Source: Streptomyces sp. Root431
GTDB lineage: Bacteria > Actinomycetota > Actinomycetes > Streptomycetales > Streptomycetaceae
Assembly (NCBI RefSeq): GCF_001426585.1
Contig: NZ_LMEI01000013.1
Location: 524,462-588,461 of the forward strand
DNA: 64,000 nucleotides
Direction of reading: 5' to 3'
The position numbers and the translations under genes are program-made. Under the pieces are notes generated by a model, which was not told the origin of the DNA, did not search any database, and was given only the letters and a program-made list of their open reading frames with translations. Shown in pieces: positions 41,663 through 51,140 of the stretch (the stretch's first letter is position 1; each line of letters begins with the position of its first letter).

Positions 41663-41833
41663 ATGCAGACCACCGGGAACCAAGCGATGCCGTGGGGCGT
41701 CAGTGCTGCGGGTGACCGGCTGCGTTCCGGAGGGACCTCCGATGGGGTTCCGTCCGTGCGCATTTCGGGGGGACCGGAACTCAACTGCCGCTTCCAGGCG
41801 TACGCGCCTGCCCGAGGAGTAGTCGTTCGATGA
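41663..41833 (+). CDS. Possible small leader ORF overlapping the pbp start
   Basis: A 56-codon frame (MQTTGNQAMPWGVSAAGDRL...) ends in TGA that overlaps the pbp ATG as ATGA, which would couple translation. It has no strong Shine-Dalgarno and no family I recognise, so it may be incidental. Otherwise the 370-bp gap 41460-41829 contains the PadR operator and the promoter of the PBP gene. Confidence 0.3.
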   Translation: MQTTGNQAMPWGVSAAGDRLRSGGTSDGVPSVRISGGPELNCRFQAYAPARGVVVR

Positions 41834-44643
41834 GCGAGCATCGTCGCAGAATGCCGCCGCAGGAGCCGCCGACCGGTGGCCGCGCGGCGGCACGACGCGC
41901 TGCCCAGCAGCCGGTGGGCCGCAGGTCGGCCCCGGCCCAGGATGTCGTCGGTAGGGGGGCCCCTTCGGCCTCGTACGGGCCGCCTTCTTCCCATGGGGAG
42001 GAGCCGCGGCCCTACGGCGGCCGCGCGGAGGCCCGACGGGCCGCGCAGCGCGGCGGCCGCCGAAAGGGTGCCGAAGCCGGCCCCGGGGGCCCTGGTGGTC
42101 CCGCCGGTCCCGGTGGAGGACGGCGCGGTGGCGGCGGTGGTGGCGGCGGTCGCGGCAGTGGTCCGGGGCGCGGCTCCGGTGGTCGTCCGCCGGGCAAGAA
42201 GCGGATCATCGACTACCCGCGGTACGACAAGTACGGCTGGCGTCGCTGGATGCCGTCGTGGAAGCTCGTGACGGGCACGTTCCTGGTGTTCGTCGGTGTG
42301 CTGATGGGCGGCGCGGTCTTCGCGTACTCCCAGGTCGGCATCCCTGAGCAGGACGATTCCGCGACCTCGCAGAACAACATCTACTACTGGGCCGACGGCT
42401 CGCGCATGGTCGCGACCGGCAGCGGCACCAACCGGCAGATCGTCGGCATCGAGCAGATCCCGCGGGTCATGCAGGAGGCCGTTGTCTCGGCCGAGAACAA
42501 GACCTTCTGGGACGACTCGGGCATCGACCCGATGGGCATGGGCCGCGCCGTGTGGAACATGGCCAAGGGCGGCGAGACCCAGGGTGGTTCGACCATCACC
42601 CAGCAGTACGTGAAGAACAACCGGCTCAACGACCAGTCGCAGACCCTCACCCGGAAGGTGAAGGAACTCTTCATCTCCATGAAGGTCGGCAACGAGCTGG
42701 GCAAGGGCCAGATCATGGCCGGCTACCTGAACACGTCGTACTACGGGCGTGGTGCCTACGGCATCCAGGCGGCCTCCCGCGCGTACTTCAACAAGGACGC
42801 CAAGTACCTCAACGCCAGTGAGTCGGCGCTGCTCGCCGCGGTGCTGAAGGGCGCGACGTACTACGACCCGGCCGGCTACCCGGAGATCGACCCCGAGGCC
42901 ACGCCCGAGAAGAACCTCGACCGTGCCACCAAGCGGTGGAGCTGGATCCTCGACGAGATGGTCAAGGACGGCAAGATCACGGCCGAGGAACGCGCCAAGT
43001 ACACGACGCTGCCCAAGGTCCAGAAGCGCAAGCAGGACGCGGCGCTGACCGGCCAGATCGGCTACCTCGTCAGCTCGGCCAAGGCGAACTACATCAACAG
43101 CAACACCGATGGGGTCGGCACCAAGGAGCTGGAGCGCGGCGGCTACGAGATCTACACCACCTTCGACAAGAAGAAGGTGAACCAGCTCGAGAAGGCGGTC
43201 CAGAGGGTCTACAAGGAGAACATCGACCCGAAGAAGCGGCCGACGAAGGACACCCACGTCCAGTTCGGCGGTGCCTCCGTCGACGCGAAGACCGGCGCGG
43301 TCGTCGCGATCTACGGCGGCCAGAACGCGACGAAGCACTTCACCAACAACGCCGACCAGACCGGTGCCCAGGTCGGATCGACCTTCAAGCCCTTCGTGCT
43401 GGCCGCCGCGATGAAGGACGGAGTCCGGGACAAGGACCTCGGTCCCACCCAGGACGCGGCCTCCCGCACGATCGTGGACCCCGACAAGAGCCGCTACTCC
43501 GGCAAGAACGGTCTGAAGATCCGGGAGTACAACGGCGAGATCTGGCAGAACGAGAAGGGCGAGGAGTGGCTCCAGACCAATGACGGCGACGAGAGCTACG
43601 GCTCCATGACCCTTCGTCGGGCCATGATCAAGTCGGCCAACTCGCCGTACGTTCAGCTGGGCATGGACATCGGCATCGACAGGGTCCGCGCGGCTGCGGT
43701 CAGTGCCGGTCTGCGCGAGAACTCGCTCGTCAAGGGCGAGGTGCCCTCCTTCTCCCTCGGTATCTCCAGCCCGAGCGCCATCCGGATGGCGGGCGCCTAC
43801 GCGACCTTCGCCAACAACGGAGAGCAGAACGACCCGTTCTTCGTGACGAAGGTGGTCAAGGGCGGGAAGACCGTCTACAAGCACGAGAGCAAGACCGTGC
43901 AGGCCTTCTCGCCGGCCATCGCCAGCAACGTCACCGACGTGCTCCGGTCCGTCGTGGAGGACCCGGAGGGCACCGGCCGCAAGGCCGCGATCCCGGGCCG
44001 TGCCGTGGCCGGCAAGACCGGTACGACCGACGGCAACAAGTCGGCCTGGTTCGTGGGCTACACCCCGCAGCTGTCCACCGCCATCGACATGTTCCGCTTC
44101 GACGACGACGAGTCGAAGAAGAACCGCGAGTTCGAGGAGATGTACGGCACGGGTGGCAAGGACACGATTCACGGTTCGTCGTTCCCGTCGCAGATCTGGA
44201 ACGACTACATGACGGAAGCCGTCGCGGACATGCCGGACGTGAAGTTCCCGGAGCCCGAGAAGCTGGACGACGCCAAGCCGGTCTTCGGCGGCGGAGCCAC
44301 CAGCCCGACGCCGTCGCCGACGCCCACCCCGACGCCCACGGAGACCACGGCCGCGCCGACGACGACGGCACCGACGACGACTCCCCCGGCCACGCCGACG
44401 ACGAATCCCCCGACGACGGCGACGAAGCCGCCGAAGCCGGACAAGACGACCTGTGACGTCTTCGACTGGGACTGCAACAACCCGGGTGGCGACCCGGGCG
44501 GCAACACCGGTGAGCCCACGACCACGCCGCCGACCACGACGGACGAGCCGACACCGACCGGCGACCCGACGACGGAGGACCCGGGCGGCTCCACCGGCAA
44601 GCCCGGCGGCGGAAGCGGCGGGAACGGGGTCTGGACTCCCTGA
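41830..44643 (+). CDS. Bifunctional class A penicillin-binding protein
   Basis: The protein is 937 residues. A low-complexity Arg/Gly-rich cytoplasmic start (about 135 residues) leads to one membrane helix (LVTGTFLVFVGVLMGGAVFAYS), a GT51 glycosyltransferase domain (AENKTFWDDSGIDPMGMGRA; GGSTITQQYVKN; LNTSYYGRGAYGIQAA), and a transpeptidase domain with STFK (Ser517), SAN (KSANSPYV) and KTGT (Lys729). A Thr/Pro-rich tail with two Cys follows. It polymerises and crosslinks peptidoglycan. It corresponds by synteny to mycobacterial PonA1. Confidence 0.95.
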   Translation: MSEHRRRMPPQEPPTGGRAAARRAAQQPVGRRSAPAQDVVGRGAPSASYGPPSSHGEEPRPYGGRAEARRAAQRGGRRKGAEAGPGGPGGPAGPGGGRRGGGGGGGGRGSGPGRGSGGRPPGKKRIIDYPRYDKYGWRRWMPSWKLVTGTFLVFVGVLMGGAVFAYSQVGIPEQDDSATSQNNIYYWADGSRMVATGSGTNRQIVGIEQIPRVMQEAVVSAENKTFWDDSGIDPMGMGRAVWNMAKGGETQGGSTITQQYVKNNRLNDQSQTLTRKVKELFISMKVGNELGKGQIMAGYLNTSYYGRGAYGIQAASRAYFNKDAKYLNASESALLAAVLKGATYYDPAGYPEIDPEATPEKNLDRATKRWSWILDEMVKDGKITAEERAKYTTLPKVQKRKQDAALTGQIGYLVSSAKANYINSNTDGVGTKELERGGYEIYTTFDKKKVNQLEKAVQRVYKENIDPKKRPTKDTHVQFGGASVDAKTGAVVAIYGGQNATKHFTNNADQTGAQVGSTFKPFVLAAAMKDGVRDKDLGPTQDAASRTIVDPDKSRYSGKNGLKIREYNGEIWQNEKGEEWLQTNDGDESYGSMTLRRAMIKSANSPYVQLGMDIGIDRVRAAAVSAGLRENSLVKGEVPSFSLGISSPSAIRMAGAYATFANNGEQNDPFFVTKVVKGGKTVYKHESKTVQAFSPAIASNVTDVLRSVVEDPEGTGRKAAIPGRAVAGKTGTTDGNKSAWFVGYTPQLSTAIDMFRFDDDESKKNREFEEMYGTGGKDTIHGSSFPSQIWNDYMTEAVADMPDVKFPEPEKLDDAKPVFGGGATSPTPSPTPTPTPTETTAAPTTTAPTTTPPATPTTNPPTTATKPPKPDKTTCDVFDWDCNNPGGDPGGNTGEPTTTPPTTTDEPTPTGDPTTEDPGGSTGKPGGGSGGNGVWTP

Positions 44644-44672
44644 CCCGGGCCGCGCCTTCACCCGGGCACGCA

Positions 44673-44730
44673 GCGAGGGCCGTCGCGTCCGTCCGTACTT
44701 TCCGTACGGGCCGGACGCGGCGGCCCTCGC
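44673..44730 (+). terminator. Terminator after the PBP gene
   Basis: A very long hairpin (GCGAGGGCC... with ...GGCCCTCGC, about 24 bp with two mismatches, loop around TTT) lies 30 bases after the stop codon and before the next gene. Confidence 0.8.
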
Positions 44731-44764
44731 CGCTTTCCCAGGGACGTACGGCAGGATGTCCCCC

Positions 44765-46339
44765 ATGCCGAGCCTCCAGAAGACGCGCGAGCCGCAGGAC
44801 CGGCCGCAGGGCCCGCCGGCGGTCATCCCCACCCATCGGGACGAGGTGGCCGCCGCGGGCAGCGAGCTGATCGGCGGCCCCTTCGGCCGCCGCGCCCTGA
44901 TCGGCGGCGGTCAGTTCACGCCGGTGCGGGTGATCGCCCTCGTGGCCATCGGGATGTTCGCCCTCGGCATGGTGCAGAAACTGCCCTGCTACAACTGGGC
45001 CTGGTTCCGCGGCACCACCTCGCAGTACACCCACGCCTGTTACTCGGACATCCCGCACCTCTTCTCCGGACGCGGGTTCGCCGACGGCCTGGTGCCCTAC
45101 TTCGACCGGCTGACCGGCGACATACCGTTCCTGGAGTACCCGGTCCTGACGGGCCTCTTCATGGAGGTCGCGGCCTGGCTGACGCCCGGCAGCGGCACCA
45201 TGGACCACCGCGAGCAGACGTTCTGGATGGTCAACGCTGGCATGCTGATGGTCTGCGCGGCCGTCCTCGCGGTCTGCGTGACACGGACGCACCGGCGCCG
45301 CCCCTGGGACGGTCTCCTGGTCGCCCTGGCGCCCTCCATCGCGCTCACCGCCACGATCAACTGGGACATACTGGCCGTCGCCCTGACGTCCGCCGCCGTC
45401 CTCCTGTGGTCGCGCGGCCGGCCGCTCGGCTTCGGCATCCTGCTCGGCCTGGCCACGGCCGCGAAGTTCTACCCGATACTGCTGCTCGTCCCGCTGCTGC
45501 TGCTCTGCTGGCGCGCGGGGAAGTGGCGGGAGTACGGGACGGCCGTGCTCGGCGCGGCGGGCGCGTGGCTGGTCGTGAACCTGCCCGTGATGCTGATGGC
45601 TCCCGAGGGGTGGAAGCAGTTCTACCTCTTCAGCCGTGACCGGAACGTCGACTTCGGTTCGGTCTGGCTGCTGGTCAGCCAGCGGACGGGCACGTCGATC
45701 CCGCCGGAGAAGGCCAACCTGTACGCGCTGATGCTGATGGTGGTCGCGGTGGTCGCCCTCGGCTTCCTGGCGCTCAACGCCCCCCGCAGGCCCCGCTTCG
45801 TCCAGCTGGCCTTCCTGATCGTCGCCGCGTTCGTCCTGACCAACAAGGTCTACTCGCCGCAGTACGTGCTGTGGCTCGTCCCGCTCGCGGCCCTCGCCCG
45901 GCCGCGCTGGCGCGACTTCCTGATCTGGCAGGCGTGCGAGGTCATGTACTTCCTGAGTATCTGGATGTACCTGGCCTTCATGAACAGCGGCAACAAGCAG
46001 GGACTGCCGGTCGACGGCTACCAGTTCGCGATCGTCCTGCACCTGCTCGGCACGCTGTACCTGTGCGTCATGGTCGTACGCGACATCCTCATGCCCGAGA
46101 AGGACCCGGTCCGGCAGGACGGCTCGGACGACCCCTCGGGGGGCGTCCTGGACGGCGCGGAGGACGTCTTCGTCACGGGCAGGGCGGCGCACCCGGCACG
46201 GCACGCCGCACGGACGGTGGAGGGGCCGCGGGTGGAGTGGGGCACGCCCGGAGAACGAGAAACTCCTGAAGAACTGGAAACCCCGGGAGAACGAGAAACC
46301 CCCGGAGAGCCGGAAACGGGTCCGGACCCCCGGGGGTGA
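44765..46339 (+). CDS. GT87-like polytopic membrane protein (glycosyltransferase family)
   Basis: The protein is 524 residues with about 10 membrane helices. The pattern FDRLTGDIPFLEYPVLTGLFMEVAAWL and TINWDILAVALTSAAVLLWSRGRPLGFGILLGLATAAKFYPIL fits GT87 (DUF2029) polyprenyl-phosphate-dependent mannosyltransferase-like proteins. In mycobacteria a homologue sits at the same place after ponA1. The C-terminus ends in four GERETP-like repeats. ATG 44765, behind GGCAGGAT, was preferred to ATG 44756. Substrate unknown. Confidence 0.82.
   Translation: MPSLQKTREPQDRPQGPPAVIPTHRDEVAAAGSELIGGPFGRRALIGGGQFTPVRVIALVAIGMFALGMVQKLPCYNWAWFRGTTSQYTHACYSDIPHLFSGRGFADGLVPYFDRLTGDIPFLEYPVLTGLFMEVAAWLTPGSGTMDHREQTFWMVNAGMLMVCAAVLAVCVTRTHRRRPWDGLLVALAPSIALTATINWDILAVALTSAAVLLWSRGRPLGFGILLGLATAAKFYPILLLVPLLLLCWRAGKWREYGTAVLGAAGAWLVVNLPVMLMAPEGWKQFYLFSRDRNVDFGSVWLLVSQRTGTSIPPEKANLYALMLMVVAVVALGFLALNAPRRPRFVQLAFLIVAAFVLTNKVYSPQYVLWLVPLAALARPRWRDFLIWQACEVMYFLSIWMYLAFMNSGNKQGLPVDGYQFAIVLHLLGTLYLCVMVVRDILMPEKDPVRQDGSDDPSGGVLDGAEDVFVTGRAAHPARHAARTVEGPRVEWGTPGERETPEELETPGERETPGEPETGPDPRG
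46250..46321 (+). repeat. Four 18-base coding repeats at the GT87 gene 3' end
   Basis: Imperfect 18-base units encode GERETP, EELETP, GERETP and GEPETG at the extreme C-terminus of the membrane protein, just before the convergent racemase-like gene. Likely a variable, disordered tail. Confidence 0.7.
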
Positions 46340-46354
46340 ACGTGCTCGGCCGGC

Positions 46355-47386
46355 TCAGCGCTCCACGAGCCGGTCGAACTGCGTCGTGGTGTGGCGAAGA
46401 TGCGCCACCAGCTCGTCGCCGACGCGAGGCTCCGTGGCGTCGGAGGGCACGAACAGGATCGACACCTGCATGTGCGGCGGCTCGGCGAACCAGCGCTGCT
46501 TGCCCGCCCAGACGAACGGCGACAGGTTCCGGTTGACCGTGGCCAGACCGGCCCGTGCGACGCCCTTGGCGCGCGGCATGACGCCGTGCATCGCCTTGGG
46601 GGCCTCCAGGCCCACGCCGTGCGAGGTGCCGCCGGCGACGACGACCAGCCAGCCGTCGGACGCGGCCTTCTGCTGGCGGTAGCCGAACCGGTCCCCCTTG
46701 GCGACCCGGGTCACGTCGAGGACGGCGCCCCGGTACTCGGTGGCCTCGTGGTCGCCCAGCCAGAGCCGGGTGCCGATCCGCGCGCGGAAGCGGGTCTGCG
46801 GGAACTGCTGCTGGAGCCTGGCCTGCTCCTCGGCCCGCAGGTGGCTCACGAACATGGTGTGCAGCGGCAGGCGGGCGGCCCGCAGCCGGTCCATCCAGGC
46901 GATGACCTCCTCGACGGCGTCGGTGCCGTCCGGGCGGTCCAGCGGGAGGTGGAGGGCGAAGCCTTCGAGGCGTACGTCCTCGATGGCGGCGTGGAGCTGC
47001 TGGAGCTCCTCCTCGTGGACGCCGTGACGCTTCATCGAGCTCATGCACTCGATCACGACGCGGGCGCCCACCAGGGCGTGGACGCCGTCCACGGAGGACA
47101 CGGAGCGGATGACCCGGTCCGGCAGCGGAACCGGTTCCTCGCCCCGGCGGAAGGGGGTGAGGACCAGCAGGTCGCCGCTGAACCAGTCCTTGATGCGCGC
47201 GGCTTCGTAGGTGGTGCCGACCGCGAGCATGTCGGCGCCGAAGCGGGCGGCCTCGTCGGCGAGGCGCTCGTGCCCGAAGCCGTAGCCGTTGCCCTTGCAG
47301 ACCGGGATCAGACCGGGGAACTGGTCGATGACGGTCTTCTGGTGCGCGCGCCAGCGAGCGGTGTCGACGTAGAGGGAGAGCGCCAT
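46355..47386 (-). CDS. Alanine-racemase-like PLP protein
   Basis: The protein is 343 residues with an alanine-racemase-like barrel: the motif [11 protein letters not shown] has the PLP Lys, though the usual sequence is KANAYGHG. C-terminal sequence includes [17 protein letters not shown] and [20 protein letters not shown]. It differs from canonical Alr and sits 82 bases after femX, so it may serve a cell-wall amino acid step. ATG 47386 follows the start of a conserved [12 protein letters not shown]. Function is inferred only. Confidence 0.8.
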   Translation of the reverse strand: MALSLYVDTARWRAHQKTVIDQFPGLIPVCKGNGYGFGHERLADEAARFGADMLAVGTTYEAARIKDWFSGDLLVLTPFRRGEEPVPLPDRVIRSVSSVDGVHALVGARVVIECMSSMKRHGVHEEELQQLHAAIEDVRLEGFALHLPLDRPDGTDAVEEVIAWMDRLRAARLPLHTMFVSHLRAEEQARLQQQFPQTRFRARIGTRLWLGDHEATEYRGAVLDVTRVAKGDRFGYRQQKAASDGWLVVVAGGTSHGVGLEAPKAMHGVMPRAKGVARAGLATVNRNLSPFVWAGKQRWFAEPPHMQVSILFVPSDATEPRVGDELVAHLRHTTTQFDRLVER

Positions 47387-47468
47387 GGCCGGCCCGGAAC
47401 CTTTCTGGTGGCAGCGGTGTATCAAAGATATGTACGAGACTACGGAACAGTCGCCGAAGCGACGCCGC

Positions 47469-48587
47469 TCAGCGGCGGGACATGTAGATGTCGAGCGCCT
47501 TGTGCAGCAGCTTGTTCAGCGGGAAGTCCCACTCGCCGACGTACTCGACGGCCTCGCCGCCCGTGCCCACCTTGAACTGGATGAGCCCGAAGAGGTGGTC
47601 GGTCTCGTCGAGCGAGTCCGAGATGCCCCGCAGGTCGTAGACGGTCGCGCCCATCGCGTAGGCGTCGCGCAGCATCCGCCACTGCATCGCGTTCGAGGGC
47701 CTGACCTCGCGTCCGATGTTGTCGGAGGCGCCGTAGGAGTACCAGACGTGGCCGCCGACGACGAGCATGGTCGCGGCGGACAGGTTCACGCCGTTGTGGC
47801 GCGCGAAGTACAGCCGCATGCGGTTGGGGTCCTCGTTGTTGAGGACGGTCCACATGCGCTGGAAGTACGAGAGCGGGCGCGGCCGGAAGTGGTCGCGGAC
47901 GGCCGTGATCTCGTAGAGCCGCTGCCACTCGGCCAGGTCCTCGTAGCCGCCCTGGACGACCTCGACGCCGGCCTTCTCGGCCTTCTTGATGTTGCGGCGC
48001 CACAGCTGGTTGAAGCCCTTGAGGACGTCGTCGAGCGAGCGGTTCGCGAGGGGGACCTGGAAGACGTAGCGGGGCTGGACGTCACCGAAGCCGGCGCCGC
48101 CGTCCTCGGCCTGCTGCCAGCCCATCTTCCGCAGCCGGTCCGCGACCTCGAAGGCGCGCGGCTCGATGTGGGTGGCCTCGACGTCCTTGAGGCGCTTCAC
48201 GTCCGGGTCCTGGATGCCGGACTTGATGGCCGCGGCGTCCCAGCGGCGGATGACGACGGGCGGGCCCATCTTCACCGAGAAGGCGCCCTGCTGCTTGAGG
48301 TGCGCCAGCATCGGCTGCAGCCAGTCGTCGAGGTTCGGCGCGTGCCAGTTGATGACCGGACCCTCGGGCAGGTACGCGAGGTAGCGCTTGATCTTCGGGA
48401 GCTGGCGGTAGAGCACCAGGCCGGCGCCGACGAGCTCGCCGTTCTTGTCGAACCAACCGAGGTTCTCCGAGCGCCACTCGGTCTTCACATCAGCCCACGC
48501 CGGGACCTGGCAGTGGCTCGCCGCGGGCTGGCTCTGGATGAATCCCAGATGCTGCTCACGGCTGATGGTCCTCAGGGTCAGGCTCAT
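47469..48587 (-). CDS. femX: FemX/FemABX peptidoglycan bridge aminoacyltransferase
   Basis: The protein is 372 residues. The FemABX double-GNAT fold shows in [32 protein letters not shown] and [29 protein letters not shown]. In S. coelicolor FemX adds the first Gly to the peptidoglycan stem, using tRNA-Gly. It precedes the racemase-like gene in the same direction. ATG 48587. Confidence 0.92.
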   Translation of the reverse strand: MSLTLRTISREQHLGFIQSQPAASHCQVPAWADVKTEWRSENLGWFDKNGELVGAGLVLYRQLPKIKRYLAYLPEGPVINWHAPNLDDWLQPMLAHLKQQGAFSVKMGPPVVIRRWDAAAIKSGIQDPDVKRLKDVEATHIEPRAFEVADRLRKMGWQQAEDGGAGFGDVQPRYVFQVPLANRSLDDVLKGFNQLWRRNIKKAEKAGVEVVQGGYEDLAEWQRLYEITAVRDHFRPRPLSYFQRMWTVLNNEDPNRMRLYFARHNGVNLSAATMLVVGGHVWYSYGASDNIGREVRPSNAMQWRMLRDAYAMGATVYDLRGISDSLDETDHLFGLIQFKVGTGGEAVEYVGEWDFPLNKLLHKALDIYMSRR

Positions 48588-48728
48588 GCGGGGCGCTCCT
48601 CGGCAGGTGTGTCCCCATCGGTCAGGGGCTCCGGCTCTCGCGCCGAAGCCTACTGTGACCGGGGAGCGCCCCGGATGGGCGTGTGCGCCCTGACGTGCCG
48701 CTGGGCCCGCCCTGACGTGCCGCCGGAC

Positions 48729-49045
48729 TCAGTAGCTGATGACGCCCCCGAAGAGTCCGCCGTGTGCCATGCCGAGGTAGAAGCCCACCCCGGCCAGGCC
48801 GAGTCCGACGACCAGGGCGAAGCGCTCGCGGGTCGTGGCGGAGATGAATTGGCCGTACGCCCCGGTCAGGATGCCGATGAGCCCCGCCCAGGAAGTCAGC
48901 AGGTGGAGGTTGTGGAACTGGGCGGTGACGAAGGAGAGGACTCCCAGCACCAGCGTCACGCCGAGGAGCGTGTCCTGGAGGGGGTGGGGCTTGCCGTCGG
49001 TCGCGAAGAGGGAGTGGCCGGGTCGGGTCGCATTGCCTGTGCCAT
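48729..49045 (-). pseudogene. Small membrane-protein gene with an apparent 5-bp frameshifting duplication
   Basis: Reading from ATG 49045 with an ideal AGGAGG site, the frame gives MAQAMRP then diverges and stops at 48956. Downstream, the frame carrying [27 protein letters not shown] continues to 48729 with three membrane helices. A tandem GGTCG GGTCG (49021-49030, forward strand) sits between. Removing one copy joins both parts into one 103-residue protein [28 protein letters not shown]... Otherwise translation could begin at GTG 48959, giving 76 residues. Confidence 0.65.
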
Positions 49046-49154
49046 GAGGGCACCTCCTGGCGTGCCTGCCGGACGGCGGCGCATCTTAGCGCCGCCGACA
49101 TCCGATGTGTACAGATTGCGTCCCCTCACCGGGGAATTTCAACCGGAGGCCGAT

Positions 49155-49180
49155 GTGCAGGTACTCTGTACGGTCTGCAC
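49155..49180 (+). promoter_or_regulatory. Hairpin in the rpsF leader, candidate S6/S18 feedback element
   Basis: GTGCAG-GTAC, a TCT loop, GTAC, a GGT bulge and CTGCAC form a bulged stem, followed by CGGTG. Another hairpin (CCCCTCG with CGAGGGG) lies at 49219-49237. Bacterial rpsF leaders often carry an S6:S18-binding structure; this one is only a candidate. Confidence 0.4.
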
Positions 49181-49331
49181 CGGTGTCTGCCCTGGTCCGT
49201 CCTGGATCCCGACCGTGCCCCTCGTTCGTCGAGGGGGATTGTCAGTGGTGGCGGATACCGTTGCTTACGCATCACGACCCTCCTGCCACGGAACGACCGT
49301 GGCCGCTGAGTCCAAAGGAGGTGGGTTCCAC

Positions 49332-49622
49332 ATGCGTCACTACGAGGTGATGGTCATCCTCGACCCCGATCTGGAGGAGCGCGCTGTCGCCCCCCTGATC
49401 GAGAACTTCCTCTCCGTCGTCCGTGAGGGCAACGGAAAGGTCGAGAAGGTCGACACCTGGGGCCGTCGTCGTCTCTCGTACGAGATCAAGAAGAAGCCCG
49501 AGGGCATCTACTCGGTCATCGACCTGCAGGCCGAGCCTGCGGTCGTCAAGGAGCTCGACCGCCAGATGAACCTGAACGAGTCGGTCCTCCGGACCAAGGT
49601 CCTCCGCCCCGAGACCCACTGA
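49332..49622 (+). CDS. rpsF: 30S ribosomal protein S6
   Basis: The protein is 96 residues ([19 protein letters not shown]...[23 protein letters not shown]), full length without extra tail. AAAGGAGG is 9 bases before the ATG. It starts the conserved rpsF-ssb-rpsR-rplI operon, with S18 (its binding partner) encoded two genes later. Confidence 0.98.
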   Translation: MRHYEVMVILDPDLEERAVAPLIENFLSVVREGNGKVEKVDTWGRRRLSYEIKKKPEGIYSVIDLQAEPAVVKELDRQMNLNESVLRTKVLRPETH

Positions 49623-49695
49623 GCTTCTAGCTCAGAGGTCATCGGGTTCGAGTAGCTACAAGCAGCCAGAAGCAATCCCGCCGAGAGGTTCCCCC

Positions 49696-50295
49696 ATGGC
49701 AGGCGAGACCGTCATCACGGTCGTCGGCAATCTTGTCGACGACCCCGAGCTGCGCTTCACCCCGTCCGGTGCGGCGGTCGCGAAGTTCCGTATCGCGTCC
49801 ACCCCCCGCACCTTCGACCGTCAGACCAACGAGTGGAAGGACGGCGAGAGCCTCTTCCTCACCTGCTCGGTCTGGCGTCAGGCGGCGGAGAACGTCGCCG
49901 AGTCGCTTCAGCGAGGCATGCGCGTTGTCGTGCAGGGCCGGCTGAAGCAGCGGTCCTATGAGGACCGTGAGGGCGTCAAGCGCACGGTCTACGAGCTGGA
50001 CGTCGAGGAAGTCGGCCCCAGCCTCAAGAACGCCACGGCCAAGGTCACCAAGACCACTGGTCGCGGTGGTCAGGGCGGCTACGGCGGCGGTGGCCAGCAG
50101 CAGGGTGGCGGCAGCTGGGGTGGAAACTCCGGCGGCGGTGCCCCGCAGGGTGGTGGCGGTGCTCCCGCCGACGACCCGTGGGCGACCGGTGCTCCTTCTG
50201 GCGGTTCCGGCGGTTCCGGCGGCCAGCAGGGCGGCGGAGGCGGCGGCTGGGGTGGGAACTCCGGCGGCGGCTACTCGGACGAGCCTCCCTTCTAG
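49696..50295 (+). CDS. ssb: Single-stranded DNA-binding protein
   Basis: The protein is 199 residues. An OB-fold (about 1-115; [28 protein letters not shown]) is followed by a Gly/Gln-rich disordered linker and the acidic tip SDEPPF, the docking motif for RecO, DNA polymerase and other partners. ATG 49696 follows AGAGGTTCCCCC, a weak site. Confidence 0.97.
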   Translation: MAGETVITVVGNLVDDPELRFTPSGAAVAKFRIASTPRTFDRQTNEWKDGESLFLTCSVWRQAAENVAESLQRGMRVVVQGRLKQRSYEDREGVKRTVYELDVEEVGPSLKNATAKVTKTTGRGGQGGYGGGGQQQGGGSWGGNSGGGAPQGGGGAPADDPWATGAPSGGSGGSGGQQGGGGGGWGGNSGGGYSDEPPF

Positions 50296-50353
50296 GGCAC
50301 ACGCCCTCGAAGCAGCTCGTATCCCCACTTCTTGATCACACAGGAGAAACACC

Positions 50354-50590
50354 ATGGCGAAGCCGCCTGTGCGCAAGCCTAAGAAGAAGGTCTGCGCGTT
50401 CTGCAAGGACAAGACCGCGTACGTGGACTACAAGGACACGAACATGCTGCGGAAGTTCATTTCCGACCGCGGCAAGATCCGTGCCCGCCGCGTCACCGGC
50501 AACTGCACGCAGCACCAGCGTGACGTCGCCACGGCCGTCAAGAACAGCCGTGAGATGGCGCTGCTGCCCTACACGTCCACCGCGCGATAA
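50354..50590 (+). CDS. rpsR: 30S ribosomal protein S18 (zinc-ribbon, C+ form)
   Basis: The protein is 78 residues. CAFC and CTQH are retained, so it is the zinc-binding C+ form; Streptomyces often keep a second, cysteine-free copy under Zur control elsewhere. ATG 50354 follows ACAGGAGAAAC. Confidence 0.97.
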   Translation: MAKPPVRKPKKKVCAFCKDKTAYVDYKDTNMLRKFISDRGKIRARRVTGNCTQHQRDVATAVKNSREMALLPYTSTAR

Positions 50591-50608
50591 GGAAAGGGTG
50601 ACCGAAAA

Positions 50609-51055
50609 ATGAAGATCATCCTGACCCACGAGGTCTCTGGCCTCGGCGCCGCCGGCGACGTCGTCGACGTCAAGGACGGCTACGCTCGCAACTACCTGGT
50701 CCCGCGTGGTTTCGCGATCCGCTGGACCAAGGGTGGCGAGAAGGACGTGGCGCAGATCCGCCGCGCCCGCAAGATCCACGAGATCGCGACCATCGAGCAG
50801 GCCAACGAGATCAAGGCCCAGCTCGAGGGCACGAAGGTTCGCCTGGCCGTTCGCTCCGGCGACGCCGGCCGTCTCTTCGGCTCCGTGACCCCGGCCGACA
50901 TCGCCTCGGCGATCAAGACCGCGGGTGGCCCCGACGTCGACAAGCGTCGCGTCGAGCTCGGTTCGCCGATCAAGACCCTGGGCTCGCACCAGGTCTTCGT
51001 GCGTCTGCACCCCGAGGTTGCCGCGAAGCTCGGCGTCGAGGTCGTCGCCGCGTAA
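50609..51055 (+). CDS. rplI: 50S ribosomal protein L9
   Basis: The protein is 148 residues with the N-terminal signature [25 protein letters not shown] and a C-terminal RNA-binding domain. ATG 50609 is 18 bases after rpsR, with GGAAAGGGTG as ribosome site. Last gene of the rpsF operon. Confidence 0.98.
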   Translation: MKIILTHEVSGLGAAGDVVDVKDGYARNYLVPRGFAIRWTKGGEKDVAQIRRARKIHEIATIEQANEIKAQLEGTKVRLAVRSGDAGRLFGSVTPADIASAIKTAGGPDVDKRRVELGSPIKTLGSHQVFVRLHPEVAAKLGVEVVAA

Positions 51056-51087
51056 CGCTGCCCTTGGCAGTCTGCGCTCAGCAGTAA

Positions 51088-51121
51088 GGAAGGGCCGTAC
51101 CCCTCGGGGTGCGGCCCTTCC
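51088..51121. terminator. Terminator after rplI
   Basis: GGAAGGGCCG pairs with CGGCCCTTCC, with an inner ACCCC/GGGGT stem and loop TCG. parS site 7 begins 4 bases later, and the convergent MATE gene ends beyond it. Confidence 0.9.
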
Positions 51122-51124
51122 GCT

Positions 51125-51138
51125 GTTTCACGTGAAAC
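51125..51138. other. parS site 7
   Basis: Perfect GTTTCACGTGAAAC in the convergent rplI/MATE gap, directly after a terminator hairpin. Confidence 0.97.
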
Positions 51139-51140
51139 GT

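Noticed and set aside
41587-44832. Very long open frame antisense to the class A PBP
   Set aside because: Composition is typical of a codon-bias shadow, and the forward strand encodes a complete PBP with all motifs.
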